Shown here: positions 26,070 to 35,603 of the stretch, in pieces
How positions within the stretch are numbered: position 1 is the first letter of the stretch
Layout: every line of letters starts with the position of its first letter
Notes under the pieces: model-generated
Seen by the model: only the letters and a program-made list of their open reading frames with translations
Told to the model about the DNA's origin: nothing
Databases searched by the model: none
NCBI GenBank assembly: GCA_964608265.1
Contig: CAZSNP010000001.1
Span: 88,551-152,550, forward strand
Direction of reading: 5' to 3'
From: JANWXR01 sp964608265
GTDB lineage: Bacteria > Chloroflexota > Anaerolineae > Anaerolineales > UBA6663
Length of the DNA: 64,000 nucleotides
Translations under genes and position numbers: made by a program

Positions 26070-26954
26070 ATGATCAACTCTCAATCCACGCGCGTCGCCG
26101 CGTGGTCACAAAACGCGCCGCTGCTCGTCGTCGCGCTGCTCGCCGTGGACGGCCTGCACTTCGTCTTCGCCCGCGCCCTGCATGGACGCCTGCCGCCGGT
26201 GACCTCGGTGGCGCTTGTGCTCGGCATCGCCACGCTGCAAATCGCCGTCGTCGCCGCGGCGCGCGGGCAACTCCGCATCGCTACGTTTTGGCGGAACCGC
26301 CGGTTCTTCCTCGCCATCGGCGGCCTGGTGGCGCTGAGCACGACGATCAACTACGCGGCGGTCGAATTCGTCGATCCGGGCGCAGCCTCGCTGCTCTCGC
26401 AGACCTCGATCATCTTCGGGCTGGCGCTGGGCGTGGTCTGGCTGCGTGACCGGCTCAGCCGGCGGCAATGGATCGGCGCGGCGCTCACGCTGGCCGGGGT
26501 CGGCCTGATCTCGTTTCAGCCGGGCGACTATTTCCGCTTCGGCTCGCTGCTCGTCGTCATGTCATCGTTGCTGTACGCCACGCATGCCGCGCTGGTCAAA
26601 CGCTTCGGTGGTGCGGTGGATTTTGTGGAGTTCTTCGTCTGGCGTCTCGCGACCACCACCGGCTGGGTGCTGATGGCGGTGGCCGTGCAGGGGGCGTGGC
26701 GCTGGCCCGACACGGGGACGTGGCTGCTGCTGTTCATCGCCGGCACGGTTGATGTCGTCATCAGCCGCGCGCTGTACTACCTCTCGCTGAGGCGGCTCAA
26801 CATCACCATCCACTCGCTCGTGCTCACCTTCAGCCCCGTTGTGGCGATCCTCTGGTCGCTGTTGTTGTTTGGGGAATGGCCCAACGCGCAGGAGTTGCTC
26901 GGCGGGGCGGCAGTGGTGGCGGGGATCGCGGTGGTGACGTTGCGGCGCGCGTAA
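26070..26954 (+). CDS. EamA/DMT-family transporter
   Basis: 294 residues with about ten membrane helices in two EamA repeats (first ending GVGLISFQPGDYF, second ending GIAVVTLRR). Drug/metabolite transporter family proteins export or import small metabolites; specificity cannot be inferred. The 133-base spacer upstream shows no clear promoter. It converges with the NACHT-HEAT gene. Confidence 0.85.
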   Translation: MINSQSTRVAAWSQNAPLLVVALLAVDGLHFVFARALHGRLPPVTSVALVLGIATLQIAVVAAARGQLRIATFWRNRRFFLAIGGLVALSTTINYAAVEFVDPGAASLLSQTSIIFGLALGVVWLRDRLSRRQWIGAALTLAGVGLISFQPGDYFRFGSLLVVMSSLLYATHAALVKRFGGAVDFVEFFVWRLATTTGWVLMAVAVQGAWRWPDTGTWLLLFIAGTVDVVISRALYYLSLRRLNITIHSLVLTFSPVVAILWSLLLFGEWPNAQELLGGAAVVAGIAVVTLRRA

Positions 26955-27001
26955 TCGAGGTCGGGCCGACTTGGTGAACGGCACGAAGGGAAGCGCCGGA
27001 G

Positions 27002-27018
27002 GCGGGCTTCACGCCCGC
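27002..27018. terminator. Hairpin between convergent genes
   Basis: GCGGGC / GCCCGC arms around a 5-base loop lie between the ends of the EamA gene (plus) and the NACHT-HEAT gene (minus). The stem is short and lacks a T-run, so its action as a two-way terminator is only a suggestion. Confidence 0.4.
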
Positions 27019-27050
27019 TCGCGAGGGGGACGAACAGGACAGGGGATTGA

Positions 27051-29474
27051 TTACACTGGCGCGCTCATGCGCTGGCCGGTGGCGCAGCCAAGCTGATTGA
27101 GGGCGCGGAAGGCCGCATCGCGCACCAGGGCGGATTGCGGGTCTTTGAGGGCCGGATACAGTTCGCGCGCGGCCGCCGGGTCGGCGAAACGGGCGAGCGC
27201 CTCAGCGGCCGCCAACCGCGCCGGCTCCTCCCCATCCCTGAGTGCGCGGTTCACCACTTCGATGGCGGCTCGCCCCGGCGGCACCGCCATCCCGTGCGCC
27301 GCCGCCCACGCTATCAACCAGCCCTGCTTTTCCGGCGCGACGTAGGGCACGGGCGGTTGCGAGGCCCGGGCGGCGAAGCGGTTCATCAACACCTCGGCCG
27401 AGGTGCGCACCAGCCATTCCGAATCCTCGCGCTGCGCTTTCTCAATGATGGGCGGCGCCCACTCGGCGTGCGTTTCGGCCAGGCCGAACAATGCCGCGCG
27501 GCGCGTCGAAAGATGCTGCGCCGCCATCCCTTCGCGCAAGACGTCATGCCCCAGGTCGGCGTGGCGGGCCAGCGCCTGCGCGCACGCTTGCCGCACCGCA
27601 TCATCGCCATTGTTCATTCCCTGTTTCAGCGCCGTCACCGCCACTTCATTGCCGAGGATCGCCAACGCCAGCGCGGCGGCCCAGCGCACGTCGAGGTACG
27701 GATCGTTGAACAGCGGCGCGAGGGCCGTCACGGCGTTGGCCTCGCCCAGCGCGCCCAGCCCGAGCGCGGCGATGCGGCGGGTGAAGGGGTCCTGACTGGT
27801 GAGCGCCTGTCGGAAGAGCGCGGCCACGTTCGGGTCCGCCGAGGCCACGAAGGCCGTTAGCGCACGCAGCCGCAGGTTCTCGGGCAGGCCGGTATCGAGC
27901 GCGAGGACGCTCAGCCTGCGGAAGACATCGTTACGCCACGGCGCGGTGGGTGGCGTGTCGCGCAGCCAGCGCGCGCAGGCCAGCGTCTCGGTCTGCAGGA
28001 TATCGGGCTGGCGGTTGAGCCACGGTGAGAGGTGCGGGGTGAGGTCGGCCAGCGGCGCGAGGAAGTACAGGGCCCATTGCCACATGGCGTTGAGGGTGGG
28101 CTGCGCGCGCTCGGGGTCGGCGGCCAGCGCGTAGGCGGCGCAATACGCGGCCACCAAAGGGTGCGCGAACGCCAGCCGGTCACGGCCCTGCTTCACCAGC
28201 AAACGCTTCGTCAGTTGATCCTCGATGAAGGCGTTGGGATCTGACTCCGGATTGCCATCGGCTTTGTTGAAGAAGGGGATGAACAGCTCGCGCACGTTTT
28301 GGCGCGTCAGGCCGCTGACGTCTTTGTGCAGGAGTTCGAGCGCGTAGCGGCCCAGTGCGCGTTCACCCGTCGCGCGCAGGTTGTGGCGTTGCAGGTACGA
28401 CTGCACCCAATCGGCCGGCTTCGGGCCGCGGGCATCACCGGCAAAGGCGGCCCAGATTTTGAGCGTGACCTCGAAGATGCTGCGCCCGCGATTGCCCGTG
28501 CTCAGCCAGCCCGTCACCATCTCCGGCTCGGCCTCGCCGGCGGCGGGGCGCTTGCGCGTGCGCGCCGCCAGCACCTGCCAGGCCGCGTTCCACTTGTGGA
28601 TGAGGGAGTTGAAGTCATCGCTGTGATACGGCGCGAGGTAGAGCGGCGCCAGCCCGAGCGTCGTCAACGGCCCGAAGCCGCTCAAACCGGCGGCGGCGAT
28701 GACGCGGTGCCGCGGGTACTGCTTGCGGAACGCGCCCAGCCACTGCGCGATGTTTTCGATCTCGGCGACCGGCAGTTCATCGAAGCCGTCAAGCAGGATG
28801 ACGCAGTTGAATTCCTTGAGCCGGAATCTGAGGTGGCGGGCGAGGCGCGCGGCGGTGAGGGCCGAGGCGCGCAGTTGGGCGGCCGCGACGAGCGGCGCGG
28901 CGACGTCGGCGCTGGGCTTGTCGCCGAAGTGCAGATCGGCGGCGTGCACGAAGATGGGTGTGGGGCTTTCGGGAAAGAGCGCCTCATCGCCGCCGGCCGC
29001 GCGGCTGGTGAGTTGCGCCAGCAGCGTGGTCTTGCCGCTGCCCAGCCCGCCGAGCACGACGATGGATTGCGTCCCGGTGAAGGCCTGCTCCATCGACACG
29101 GTCGGCGCGCGATAGATGCCGGCCAGGTCAGGCCACTCGGGCAGCACCGGGATGATGGTGTTGATGTCCTCATCCTCCGGCACGCGGTTCGGGTCGATCT
29201 CCGGTTCGGGAAAAAAGAAGCGCGGCGCGAGTTGGATCTCCTGCAAGGGGAAGAGCATGCCGGCGACGTGCGCGGTCTGGGCGTAGCGGTAGATGTCCTC
29301 GCGCCAGTTGCGCTCGGCCCCGGCGGTGAGGCGCTCGCGGAAGCCGCGCAGGCTGTCGCTGATGGCTGCGCGGAACTCGGCCAGTTGCCGCCGGAAGGAC
29401 CACAGCAATAACGCAATCAGCGCCGCGCTGCCGAAGCCGAGCCAGAAAGAAAGTGCGTCAATCGCCAATCGCAT
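27051..29474 (-). CDS. Membrane-anchored NACHT-type STAND NTPase with HEAT repeats
   Basis: About 807 residues. One N-terminal membrane helix (about 9-27), a helical linker, a NACHT-type NTPase with Walker A GGLGSGKTT (142-150) and Walker B VILLDGFDELP (225-235, the double acidic form typical of NACHT), a helical/winged region (about 340-450) and C-terminal HEAT-like repeats from about 550 to the end (RRIAALGLGALGEANAV, VRWAAALALAILGNEVAV, VRQACAQALARHADLG). STAND NTPases act as ligand-triggered oligomerising switches; bacterial NACHT proteins include phage sensors. No effector domain is visible; the anchor could be the output. ATG at 29474 is chosen; another ATG at 29495 lies in a repeat-like stretch. 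No defence genes are nearby. Confidence 0.82.
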   Translation of the reverse strand: MRLAIDALSFWLGFGSAALIALLLWSFRRQLAEFRAAISDSLRGFRERLTAGAERNWREDIYRYAQTAHVAGMLFPLQEIQLAPRFFFPEPEIDPNRVPEDEDINTIIPVLPEWPDLAGIYRAPTVSMEQAFTGTQSIVVLGGLGSGKTTLLAQLTSRAAGGDEALFPESPTPIFVHAADLHFGDKPSADVAAPLVAAAQLRASALTAARLARHLRFRLKEFNCVILLDGFDELPVAEIENIAQWLGAFRKQYPRHRVIAAAGLSGFGPLTTLGLAPLYLAPYHSDDFNSLIHKWNAAWQVLAARTRKRPAAGEAEPEMVTGWLSTGNRGRSIFEVTLKIWAAFAGDARGPKPADWVQSYLQRHNLRATGERALGRYALELLHKDVSGLTRQNVRELFIPFFNKADGNPESDPNAFIEDQLTKRLLVKQGRDRLAFAHPLVAAYCAAYALAADPERAQPTLNAMWQWALYFLAPLADLTPHLSPWLNRQPDILQTETLACARWLRDTPPTAPWRNDVFRRLSVLALDTGLPENLRLRALTAFVASADPNVAALFRQALTSQDPFTRRIAALGLGALGEANAVTALAPLFNDPYLDVRWAAALALAILGNEVAVTALKQGMNNGDDAVRQACAQALARHADLGHDVLREGMAAQHLSTRRAALFGLAETHAEWAPPIIEKAQREDSEWLVRTSAEVLMNRFAARASQPPVPYVAPEKQGWLIAWAAAHGMAVPPGRAAIEVVNRALRDGEEPARLAAAEALARFADPAAARELYPALKDPQSALVRDAAFRALNQLGCATGQRMSAPV

Positions 29475-29587
29475 GTTCTTTGATTCCACGAACATACACG
29501 GAGAAACACGAACGGCGCGGGCCGCCGGGAGAGGTGCGCAGGTTCGTGGTCACGCGTGGAGACATTCCCCGTCGCCTCGGGTTGAGT

Positions 29588-30292
29588 TCATGACTCGATG
29601 TACAAGATGCGGTCGCAGCCGGTGCAGCGCACCAGCTCTGCGCCGCGACGAACGGCCTGCATCATGAGCGTCGTCGGCTCGATGCCGCAGGCCGCGCACA
29701 CATCGGTTTCGAGTTTGCTCAGCGGGCGACCGTGTTTTGTTTTGCGCAGCCGGTCGTACACCTCGCGATCGGCGCTGGGGATGGAGATGCCGGCGGCCTC
29801 GCGTTCGCCTTCGAGCTTGGCGGCGCGGGCGCGCAACGTCTCGCGTTCGGTGGTGAGGGCGGCGTTGCTGCGCACGGCCTCGGCCTCGGCAGACCGCAGG
29901 GCTTCGCTCGCCGTCGCCAGGGCGGCCTCGGCCCGTTCCATCACCTCAATCGCGCTGAGCTGCTGATCCTCACCCGCCGCCAAACGCCGCTTGAGGGACT
30001 CGACGTCGGCCTGCAGGTCGCTCAATTCTTTCGGGTTGCGGATCTTGCCGCCGTACAAGCGCCCTTCGGCCTCGCGGATGCGCTCGGCCAACGAGCCGTT
30101 ATCCAGTTCGATGATGTGCAGGGCGGCGCCCGCGGTGTTGCGCTGGGCCTCGGCCCTGGCGACGGCGGCGCGGGCGGCGAGCACCGCCGGGTTGCCGGCC
30201 AGCGCCTTCTCGATCTCGACCAGGCGCGCCCGCGTGGCGTCGAGGTCGAGGTCGAGCGTTTGCAGGCGAGTCAGGGCGCTCAGGCGGCTCAT
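29588..30292 (-). CDS. Coiled-coil protein with C4 zinc ribbon (CdsZ-like)
   Basis: 234 residues. A long helical hairpin (about 1-185; LQTLDLDLDATRARLVEIEKAL, IRNPKELSDLQADVESLKRRL) is followed by a zinc ribbon with CAAC and CTGC pairs (CAACGIEP ... RCTGCDRILY). This matches the widespread C4-type zinc ribbon protein family of uncertain function (possibly nucleic-acid binding). TATAAT lies 8 bases before ATG, a leaderless layout. It is divergent from the membrane glycosyltransferase-like gene and upstream of the NACHT gene on the same strand (about 110 bases apart). Confidence 0.88.
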   Translation of the reverse strand: MSRLSALTRLQTLDLDLDATRARLVEIEKALAGNPAVLAARAAVARAEAQRNTAGAALHIIELDNGSLAERIREAEGRLYGGKIRNPKELSDLQADVESLKRRLAAGEDQQLSAIEVMERAEAALATASEALRSAEAEAVRSNAALTTERETLRARAAKLEGEREAAGISIPSADREVYDRLRKTKHGRPLSKLETDVCAACGIEPTTLMMQAVRRGAELVRCTGCDRILYIES

Positions 30293-30300
30293 GCGGCGCG

Positions 30301-30306
30301 ATTATA
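30301..30306 (-). promoter_or_regulatory. -10 box of the zinc-ribbon gene
   Basis: TATAAT on the minus strand, 8 bases before the ATG at 30292, leaving no space for a ribosome binding site. Confidence 0.55.
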
Positions 30307-30361
30307 GCCCATGTACTCGGCGCGCCAATCGTTTCCAACTATCTCCGCCAATTGGGTCGGC

Positions 30362-30367
30362 TACAAT
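30362..30367 (+). promoter_or_regulatory. -10 box of the GT-C-like gene
   Basis: TACAAT ending 7 bases before the ATG at 30375; another leaderless-looking start. Confidence 0.5.
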
Positions 30368-30374
30368 TCGGCGC

Positions 30375-31895
30375 ATGATCTCTCGGGCGGAGTGGGCGCG
30401 GGTCGCGGTCGTCGCCGGCATCGTGCTGGCCGTCGCCAACGCGCCGTATGTTCTGGCCTACATTTCCGCTCCGCCCGACACCTTCACCGGCATCCTCTTC
30501 AACACACAGGATGGGCACTCCTATCTGGCCAAGATGCGCGAGGGCTGGCGCGGCGAATGGCTGTTCACTCTGCCGTACACCGCCGAGCCGGGGGAGGGCG
30601 TGTTCCTGTTCACGTACTATTTGTTCCTCGGGCACGTCGCGCGCTGGCTGGGGATGAGCCTGGACGGGACCTATCATCTTGCGCGGCTCCTCGGCGGGGC
30701 GGCCTTTTTGGTCGCGGCCTACCGTTGCCTCGCGCACTTCTTCGGCGCACCGCGCGCGCGGCTCGGCGCATGGCTCTTTTTCCTCGGCACCTCGGGCCTG
30801 GGCTGGCTGGCGTTGCTGGCCGGCCGGTTCACCGCCGACCTGTGGGTGGCCGAGTCCATCCCGTTCCTCACGTTGTTCAGCAACGCCCACTTCCCGCCGG
30901 CCTGGGCGCTGATGTTGTTGATCATCGAGCGGGCTGTGCTCCACCAAGACCCGGCGGGTTTCCGAAATCTGGCCGTCGTCGCGCTGGCCGTGACCGCCCT
31001 CGCCATTGTGCAACCGATGACGCTGGCGCCGGTGAACGCGGTCGTGGCCGGCAACGCCGCGCTGGACGTGTGGCAGCAGCGCCGCTTCGATTGGCGCGCC
31101 GCGTGGCCCGCCGGCCTCGTCGCCGCGCTGTCGGCGCCGTGGGTGTTGTACGCGTTGTGGGCGACGAACACCCATCCCGTGCTGAGCGAATGGAATCGCC
31201 AAAACGTCACGCCCTCGCCCGCGTGGTGGGAGGCGTTGCTTTGGGGAGGGGTGGTGCTGGGGTTGGCTGTCGTCGGCGCGATGCGGGGGCAGGCGCAACC
31301 GTTGCCCGCGCGCTGGTTGGTGATTGGGATTGGGTTGTTGTATCTGCCGATTGATCTGCAACGGCGCATGTCGCTTGGTGTGTGGATGCCGCTGTCAATC
31401 CTCGCGGTGTGGGCGTTGCGCGCGGTGGTGTTGCCGCGCGTGGCCGCGCGCTGGCGGCCATTGCTCGTCACGGCGCTCGTCTTGCCGGCGGCGCTCAGCA
31501 ACGTCGTCGTCGTGGCGGCGACCGTGGCCGGCGTGCTGGGCCGCAAGCCCGAATTGTTCCTCTCCGCCGGCGAGGCCGCCGCGATGAATTGGCTGGCCGC
31601 GCAACCGGGCCGCCCGCTCGTCGTCGCCAGCCCCGACCTCGCGCTCGTGCTGCCGGGCCGCAGCGATGCCCGCGTCATCTACGGCCACCCGTACGAGACG
31701 ATGGATGCCGGGCGCAAAAAAGAGGCCGTGCTGAATTTCCTGCGCGGCGAAATCCCCGCCGCCAAATTCCTGACCCAGAATCGCGTTGACTTTGTCATCG
31801 CCGGCCCGCGTGAACGCGCGATCAATCCTGAATTCGTTGTGCCCGGCTGGGGCGTTATCTTCGAGCGGGGTGAGGTGGAGGTGTATGGGCGCTGA
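30375..31895 (+). CDS. Polytopic membrane protein, GT-C glycosyltransferase-like
   Basis: About 506 residues with roughly ten to twelve helices and a C-terminal soluble part ending in an extracytoplasmic domain (FVIAGPRERAINPEFVVPGWG). The first loop holds NTQDGHSYLAKMREGWRG; the gene at 33936 has GVEDGNSYIAKMGQG in the same place, so a D-G-x-S-Y-x-A-K-M motif is conserved between paralogs and its Asp could be the GT-C catalytic acid. Such enzymes move sugars from polyprenyl carriers outside the membrane. The long 5' extension of the frame is rejected because it overlaps the divergent zinc-ribbon gene. First of four large membrane proteins in a row. Confidence 0.75.
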   Translation: MISRAEWARVAVVAGIVLAVANAPYVLAYISAPPDTFTGILFNTQDGHSYLAKMREGWRGEWLFTLPYTAEPGEGVFLFTYYLFLGHVARWLGMSLDGTYHLARLLGGAAFLVAAYRCLAHFFGAPRARLGAWLFFLGTSGLGWLALLAGRFTADLWVAESIPFLTLFSNAHFPPAWALMLLIIERAVLHQDPAGFRNLAVVALAVTALAIVQPMTLAPVNAVVAGNAALDVWQQRRFDWRAAWPAGLVAALSAPWVLYALWATNTHPVLSEWNRQNVTPSPAWWEALLWGGVVLGLAVVGAMRGQAQPLPARWLVIGIGLLYLPIDLQRRMSLGVWMPLSILAVWALRAVVLPRVAARWRPLLVTALVLPAALSNVVVVAATVAGVLGRKPELFLSAGEAAAMNWLAAQPGRPLVVASPDLALVLPGRSDARVIYGHPYETMDAGRKKEAVLNFLRGEIPAAKFLTQNRVDFVIAGPRERAINPEFVVPGWGVIFERGEVEVYGR

Positions 31896-33921
31896 ACGCT
31901 CGACCCCCGTGGCCCGGGGCGGGATACGCCATGCGCGCTTCGTGCTGCGCCTCGGCGTGCCGTTGCTCTTCATCCTCATCGCGTTGCTCTTCCTGGCGCC
32001 GCTCAGCCTGTGCCCGAACTGTGTGCCCTATCCGCCCGGCTCGCCGTATTCGGATTTGATGATCACGCACCTGCCCAGCGCCGAATACTGGCGCAAGTCG
32101 CTGACGAGCTACGGGCAGTGGCCGTTGTGGAACGCGCAACTCTTCGGCGGGCAGCCGTTCGCCGGTGACCCGCTGGCCGGGATCTGGTACCCGCCCAACT
32201 TGTTGTTGCTGGCCACGCCGCTGCCGCTCGGCTTCAACGCGCTTTTCGTCTTGCACCTGGCGTGGGCGGGATACGGCCTGTTTCGCTTTTTGCGCGCGCA
32301 CGGGCTGAGCGACGGCGCGGCGCTCTTCGGCGGGATGGTGTTCGCGGGCACACCCAAGCTCATCGCCCACATCGGCGCGGGCCATGTCTCGCTGGCGTTC
32401 GCGGTGGCGTGGACGCCGTGGCTGCTGCTCCTCATCCACAGCGCCCGTTACCACGAGGAGAGGCGCGGCAGCCTGTGGGTCGGCGCGGTGCTGGCCTTCA
32501 CCTTCCTCGCCGACCCGCGCTGGGCGTTCTTCGCGCTGTTGCTCGGCGGCGCGTACTGGTTGGCGCGCCTCGCCGACACGGCGCGCCTGCGGGCGAGGGC
32601 GACGGCGCGGGCGCATCGCCTCAAACGCGTGCTCGAAGTCTTTGGCGACGGCGCCCGCGGCTGGCTGGGCGCGGCGGTCTTCTTCGCCCTGCTGGCCTCG
32701 GTGCTGTTGGTGCCGATGGTCGAGTTCGTTGCGCGCTCCAATCGCACCGCGCTCACCGTCGCCGAGGCGGGCGCATACTCGTTGCCGGTGTACTATCTGC
32801 TCGGGGTCCTCATCCCCAACCTGCGCGGCTTTCACGAATGGATGACGTATCTCGGCGTGCTGCCGCTGCTGCTGTCGTTCCTCGCGCTGCGCCGGCAGTT
32901 TGCGTTCTGGTGGGCCGCCCTTGCTCTGGCGGCGCTGTTCGCGCTCGGCGTCAACTTCGGCCTCTATCCACTGCTGTATCGCCTCGTGCCCGGATTGAGT
33001 TTGCTGCGGGTGCCGGCGCGGGCGTGGTTCGTCGTCGCGTTCGGCGTCAGCGTGCTGGCCGCGCATGGGTTGCAGCGGCTGCTCGACGCGGGCCTGCCCT
33101 ATCTGCGCACGTTGAGCTTCGGGCGCCGGGTTCCCTCGGCGCGGTCGGCGCTCGTCGCGATCATGGTGCTCACGGCGCTCGATCTGTTCCGCGTGAATGT
33201 CACGCTGATCGAGGCGCGCCCGCGTCCGGCGCGGAACGCCGCCGCCGACTGGCTCGCCGCCCGCGCGGCCGACGGCGCCTTCCGCGTGTATTCCCCCTCG
33301 TACAGCCTGCCGCTCGATGACGGCCTCGAGCATGTGGATGGCGTCAACCCGCTGCAACTCGCGGCCTCGACCGACTTCATCGCGGCGGCCAGCGGTGTGC
33401 CGGTCGCCGGATACAGCGTGACCGTGCCACCCTTCGCCGGCGCCGACCTCGCAACGGCGAACCAGCACGCCGTGCCCGATGCCGTTCTGCTCGGCAAGCT
33501 CAGCGTGAAGTATGTCGTGGCGGAGTTTGTGCTGAACGTGCCCGCGCTGAAGCCGGTGGCGACCTTCGGCGCGACGCGGGTGTACGAGAACGCAGCCTTC
33601 CGCCCGAGGGCCTGGATGGAGGACGGCACGCGCGCCGAGGTGCTCGATTGGACGCCGAATCGCATCACGGTGCGGGCCGGTGGGCCGGGGCTGCTTGTGT
33701 TGAGCGAAATGCACTACCCCGGCTGGCAGGTGCGAGTTGATGGCCGCCCGGCGACGATCGAGCCGGTGGACGGCGTGCTGCGCGGCGTGTCGCTCTCCGG
33801 CGCGGGCGCGCACCTCGTCGAGTTCGACTACCAACCGTTGTCGGTGATGGCCGGGCTCGCGCTCTTCATCTTTGGGTGCGCGTTGCTCGTTGACCCGTGG
33901 CTGTGGCGACGACGGACGTAA
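31885..33921 (+). CDS. YfhO-family membrane protein
   Basis: 678 residues, about twelve helices. The loop PLWNAQLFGGQPFAGDPL followed by WYPPN and the C-terminal beta domain (HYPGWQVRVDGRPATIEPVDG, HLVEFDYQPLS) are the YfhO pattern. YfhO of Bacillus is thought to glycosylate lipoteichoic acid; Chloroflexota carry many paralogs of unknown substrate. It overlaps the previous gene by 11 bases, indicating one operon. Confidence 0.82.
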   Translation: MGAERSTPVARGGIRHARFVLRLGVPLLFILIALLFLAPLSLCPNCVPYPPGSPYSDLMITHLPSAEYWRKSLTSYGQWPLWNAQLFGGQPFAGDPLAGIWYPPNLLLLATPLPLGFNALFVLHLAWAGYGLFRFLRAHGLSDGAALFGGMVFAGTPKLIAHIGAGHVSLAFAVAWTPWLLLLIHSARYHEERRGSLWVGAVLAFTFLADPRWAFFALLLGGAYWLARLADTARLRARATARAHRLKRVLEVFGDGARGWLGAAVFFALLASVLLVPMVEFVARSNRTALTVAEAGAYSLPVYYLLGVLIPNLRGFHEWMTYLGVLPLLLSFLALRRQFAFWWAALALAALFALGVNFGLYPLLYRLVPGLSLLRVPARAWFVVAFGVSVLAAHGLQRLLDAGLPYLRTLSFGRRVPSARSALVAIMVLTALDLFRVNVTLIEARPRPARNAAADWLAARAADGAFRVYSPSYSLPLDDGLEHVDGVNPLQLAASTDFIAAASGVPVAGYSVTVPPFAGADLATANQHAVPDAVLLGKLSVKYVVAEFVLNVPALKPVATFGATRVYENAAFRPRAWMEDGTRAEVLDWTPNRITVRAGGPGLLVLSEMHYPGWQVRVDGRPATIEPVDGVLRGVSLSGAGAHLVEFDYQPLSVMAGLALFIFGCALLVDPWLWRRRT

Positions 33922-33935
33922 CCAGGGATCAACGG

Positions 33936-35561
33936 ATGTTGCCTCGGGCAATGCGCGTGCCCGCGCGGGCGGAGTGGCGTTGGGCGGCGGTCTTCGCCGT
34001 GCTCGTCATGGCGTTGACGACCGCGCCCTACGTGGCGGGCGCGCTGGCGCAGACCGGCGAGTGGCGCTTCAGCGGTTTCCTCATTGGTGTCGAGGATGGC
34101 AATTCGTACATCGCCAAGATGGGGCAGGGCGCGCGCGGCGGTTGGCTTTTCCGCCTGCCCTACTCGTCTGAGCCGCAGACCGGCGCGTTTGTCTACATCT
34201 TCTATCTTGTGCTCGGCAAACTCAGCGGCGCCGGCCACACCGCCCGCGTCCTCACGTTTCACCTTGCGCGGGTCGTCTTCGGCTTTCTGCTGTTGGTGAT
34301 CTCGTACCGCTTCCTCGCCGAGTTCCTGCCCACGGTCACCCAGCGCCGCCTCGGGCTTGTGCTGGTGGCGCTGGGCGGCGGGCTGACTTGGTTGGTGGTG
34401 ATGATTCAACAGTGGCTGGGGCCGGCGATGGACTTGTTTGCGCTCGACCTTCTCTCGCCCGAGGCCTTTTCATTTTTGATGTTGTTCTCGCTGCCGCACC
34501 TCGCCGCCGCGCGCTGCCTGTTTCTGCTGGCGCTGCTGGCCCACCTGCGCGGGCGCGGCGCGTGGGCGGGCGCGGCCCTCTTCGGTGTCTCGCTGATCCA
34601 GCCGCTGTATGTGATCGTGGCTTGGATCGTGATGGGGGCGGACACGCTTGCCGTGCTGCTCCGGGGCAGAAAGGGAAGCGACGGAACAGATGGTAATCGC
34701 TTTCACTCGCTCGGTGCCGGCCTTTGGAATACGGTCAAAGGGCCGGCGTGGGCGGTGCTCATTTCCTCCCCCGTCGTCGTCTACTCCCTCTTCGCCTTCA
34801 ACGCCGACCCGGTGCTCAGGCAATGGCTGGCGCAGAACATCCTGACCTCGCCGCATCCGGTGAATTACCTCCTCGGATATGGAGCCCTGCTCCTGCCGGC
34901 GTTGTTCGGCTGGCGGGCCTTGCAACGCGAGCGGCCCGACCAGGCGCGCTTTGTGGCGGTCTGGGCGCTGTTGTTGCCCGTGTTGCTGTATCTGCCCATC
35001 TCCACACAGCGCCGGATGATCGAGGGCTTTCAACTGCCGCTGGTCGCCGCCGCCGTGCTCGGCCTGACGGCGGCATGGCGGCGCTGGTCACGCCTCGCCC
35101 TCCCGCTGACGCTCGTGCTCACCCTGCCGACGACGGCGCTGCTCGTGGCGGGCGGCTTCGGCGCGGCCGCCCTGCCGAGCGAGCCGATCTTCACCAGCGC
35201 CGACCGCTTGCGCGCTTTCGCGTGGCTCAGCGAAAACGCCGCGCCCGGAGAAGTGGCCCTGAGCAACTATGAGATCGGCAATGAGTTGCCGGCGTACACC
35301 CCGCTTGTCGCGTATATCGGTCACGGCCCGGAGACCGTCTTCCTGGCGCAGAAGCAGCCGCGCGTTGCGAGCTTCTTCGACAACACCGGTTCCGACGCCG
35401 AGCGGCGGGCCTTGCTCGTGGACGGCCGCATCAGTTACGTGGTGGATGGCCCTCCCAATCGGCGTGCGATGAGCAGCTTTGATCCGCGCGGCGCGGAATA
35501 CCTGCAGCCTGTGTACTCGAGTGGCGCCTACACCGTCTATCGCGTCCACGGGCCGAAGTGA
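33936..35561 (+). CDS. Polytopic membrane protein, paralog of the 30375 gene
   Basis: About 541 residues. Same order of helices and the same first-loop motif (GVEDGNSYIAKMGQG, then LPYSSEPQTGAF) as the gene at 30375, and a similar C-terminal part (ISYVVDGPPNRR). Probably a GT-C type enzyme. Start: ATG at 33936 follows AGGGA; an earlier GTG at 33897 overlaps the upstream gene and gives 13 extra residues. A short polar insert RKGSDGTDGNRFHS near 260 is absent in the paralog. Confidence 0.72.
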   Translation: MLPRAMRVPARAEWRWAAVFAVLVMALTTAPYVAGALAQTGEWRFSGFLIGVEDGNSYIAKMGQGARGGWLFRLPYSSEPQTGAFVYIFYLVLGKLSGAGHTARVLTFHLARVVFGFLLLVISYRFLAEFLPTVTQRRLGLVLVALGGGLTWLVVMIQQWLGPAMDLFALDLLSPEAFSFLMLFSLPHLAAARCLFLLALLAHLRGRGAWAGAALFGVSLIQPLYVIVAWIVMGADTLAVLLRGRKGSDGTDGNRFHSLGAGLWNTVKGPAWAVLISSPVVVYSLFAFNADPVLRQWLAQNILTSPHPVNYLLGYGALLLPALFGWRALQRERPDQARFVAVWALLLPVLLYLPISTQRRMIEGFQLPLVAAAVLGLTAAWRRWSRLALPLTLVLTLPTTALLVAGGFGAAALPSEPIFTSADRLRAFAWLSENAAPGEVALSNYEIGNELPAYTPLVAYIGHGPETVFLAQKQPRVASFFDNTGSDAERRALLVDGRISYVVDGPPNRRAMSSFDPRGAEYLQPVYSSGAYTVYRVHGPK

Positions 35562-35603
35562 CGCAGCCATGACGCCCGTTGCGCGTTTGCGTTAAGTCAC
35601 CCC

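Noticed and set aside
27051..30292. Defence island around the NACHT-HEAT gene
   Set aside because: Neighbours are a common zinc-ribbon protein and a transporter; no nucleases, restriction enzymes, toxins or mobile-element genes are seen within several kb.
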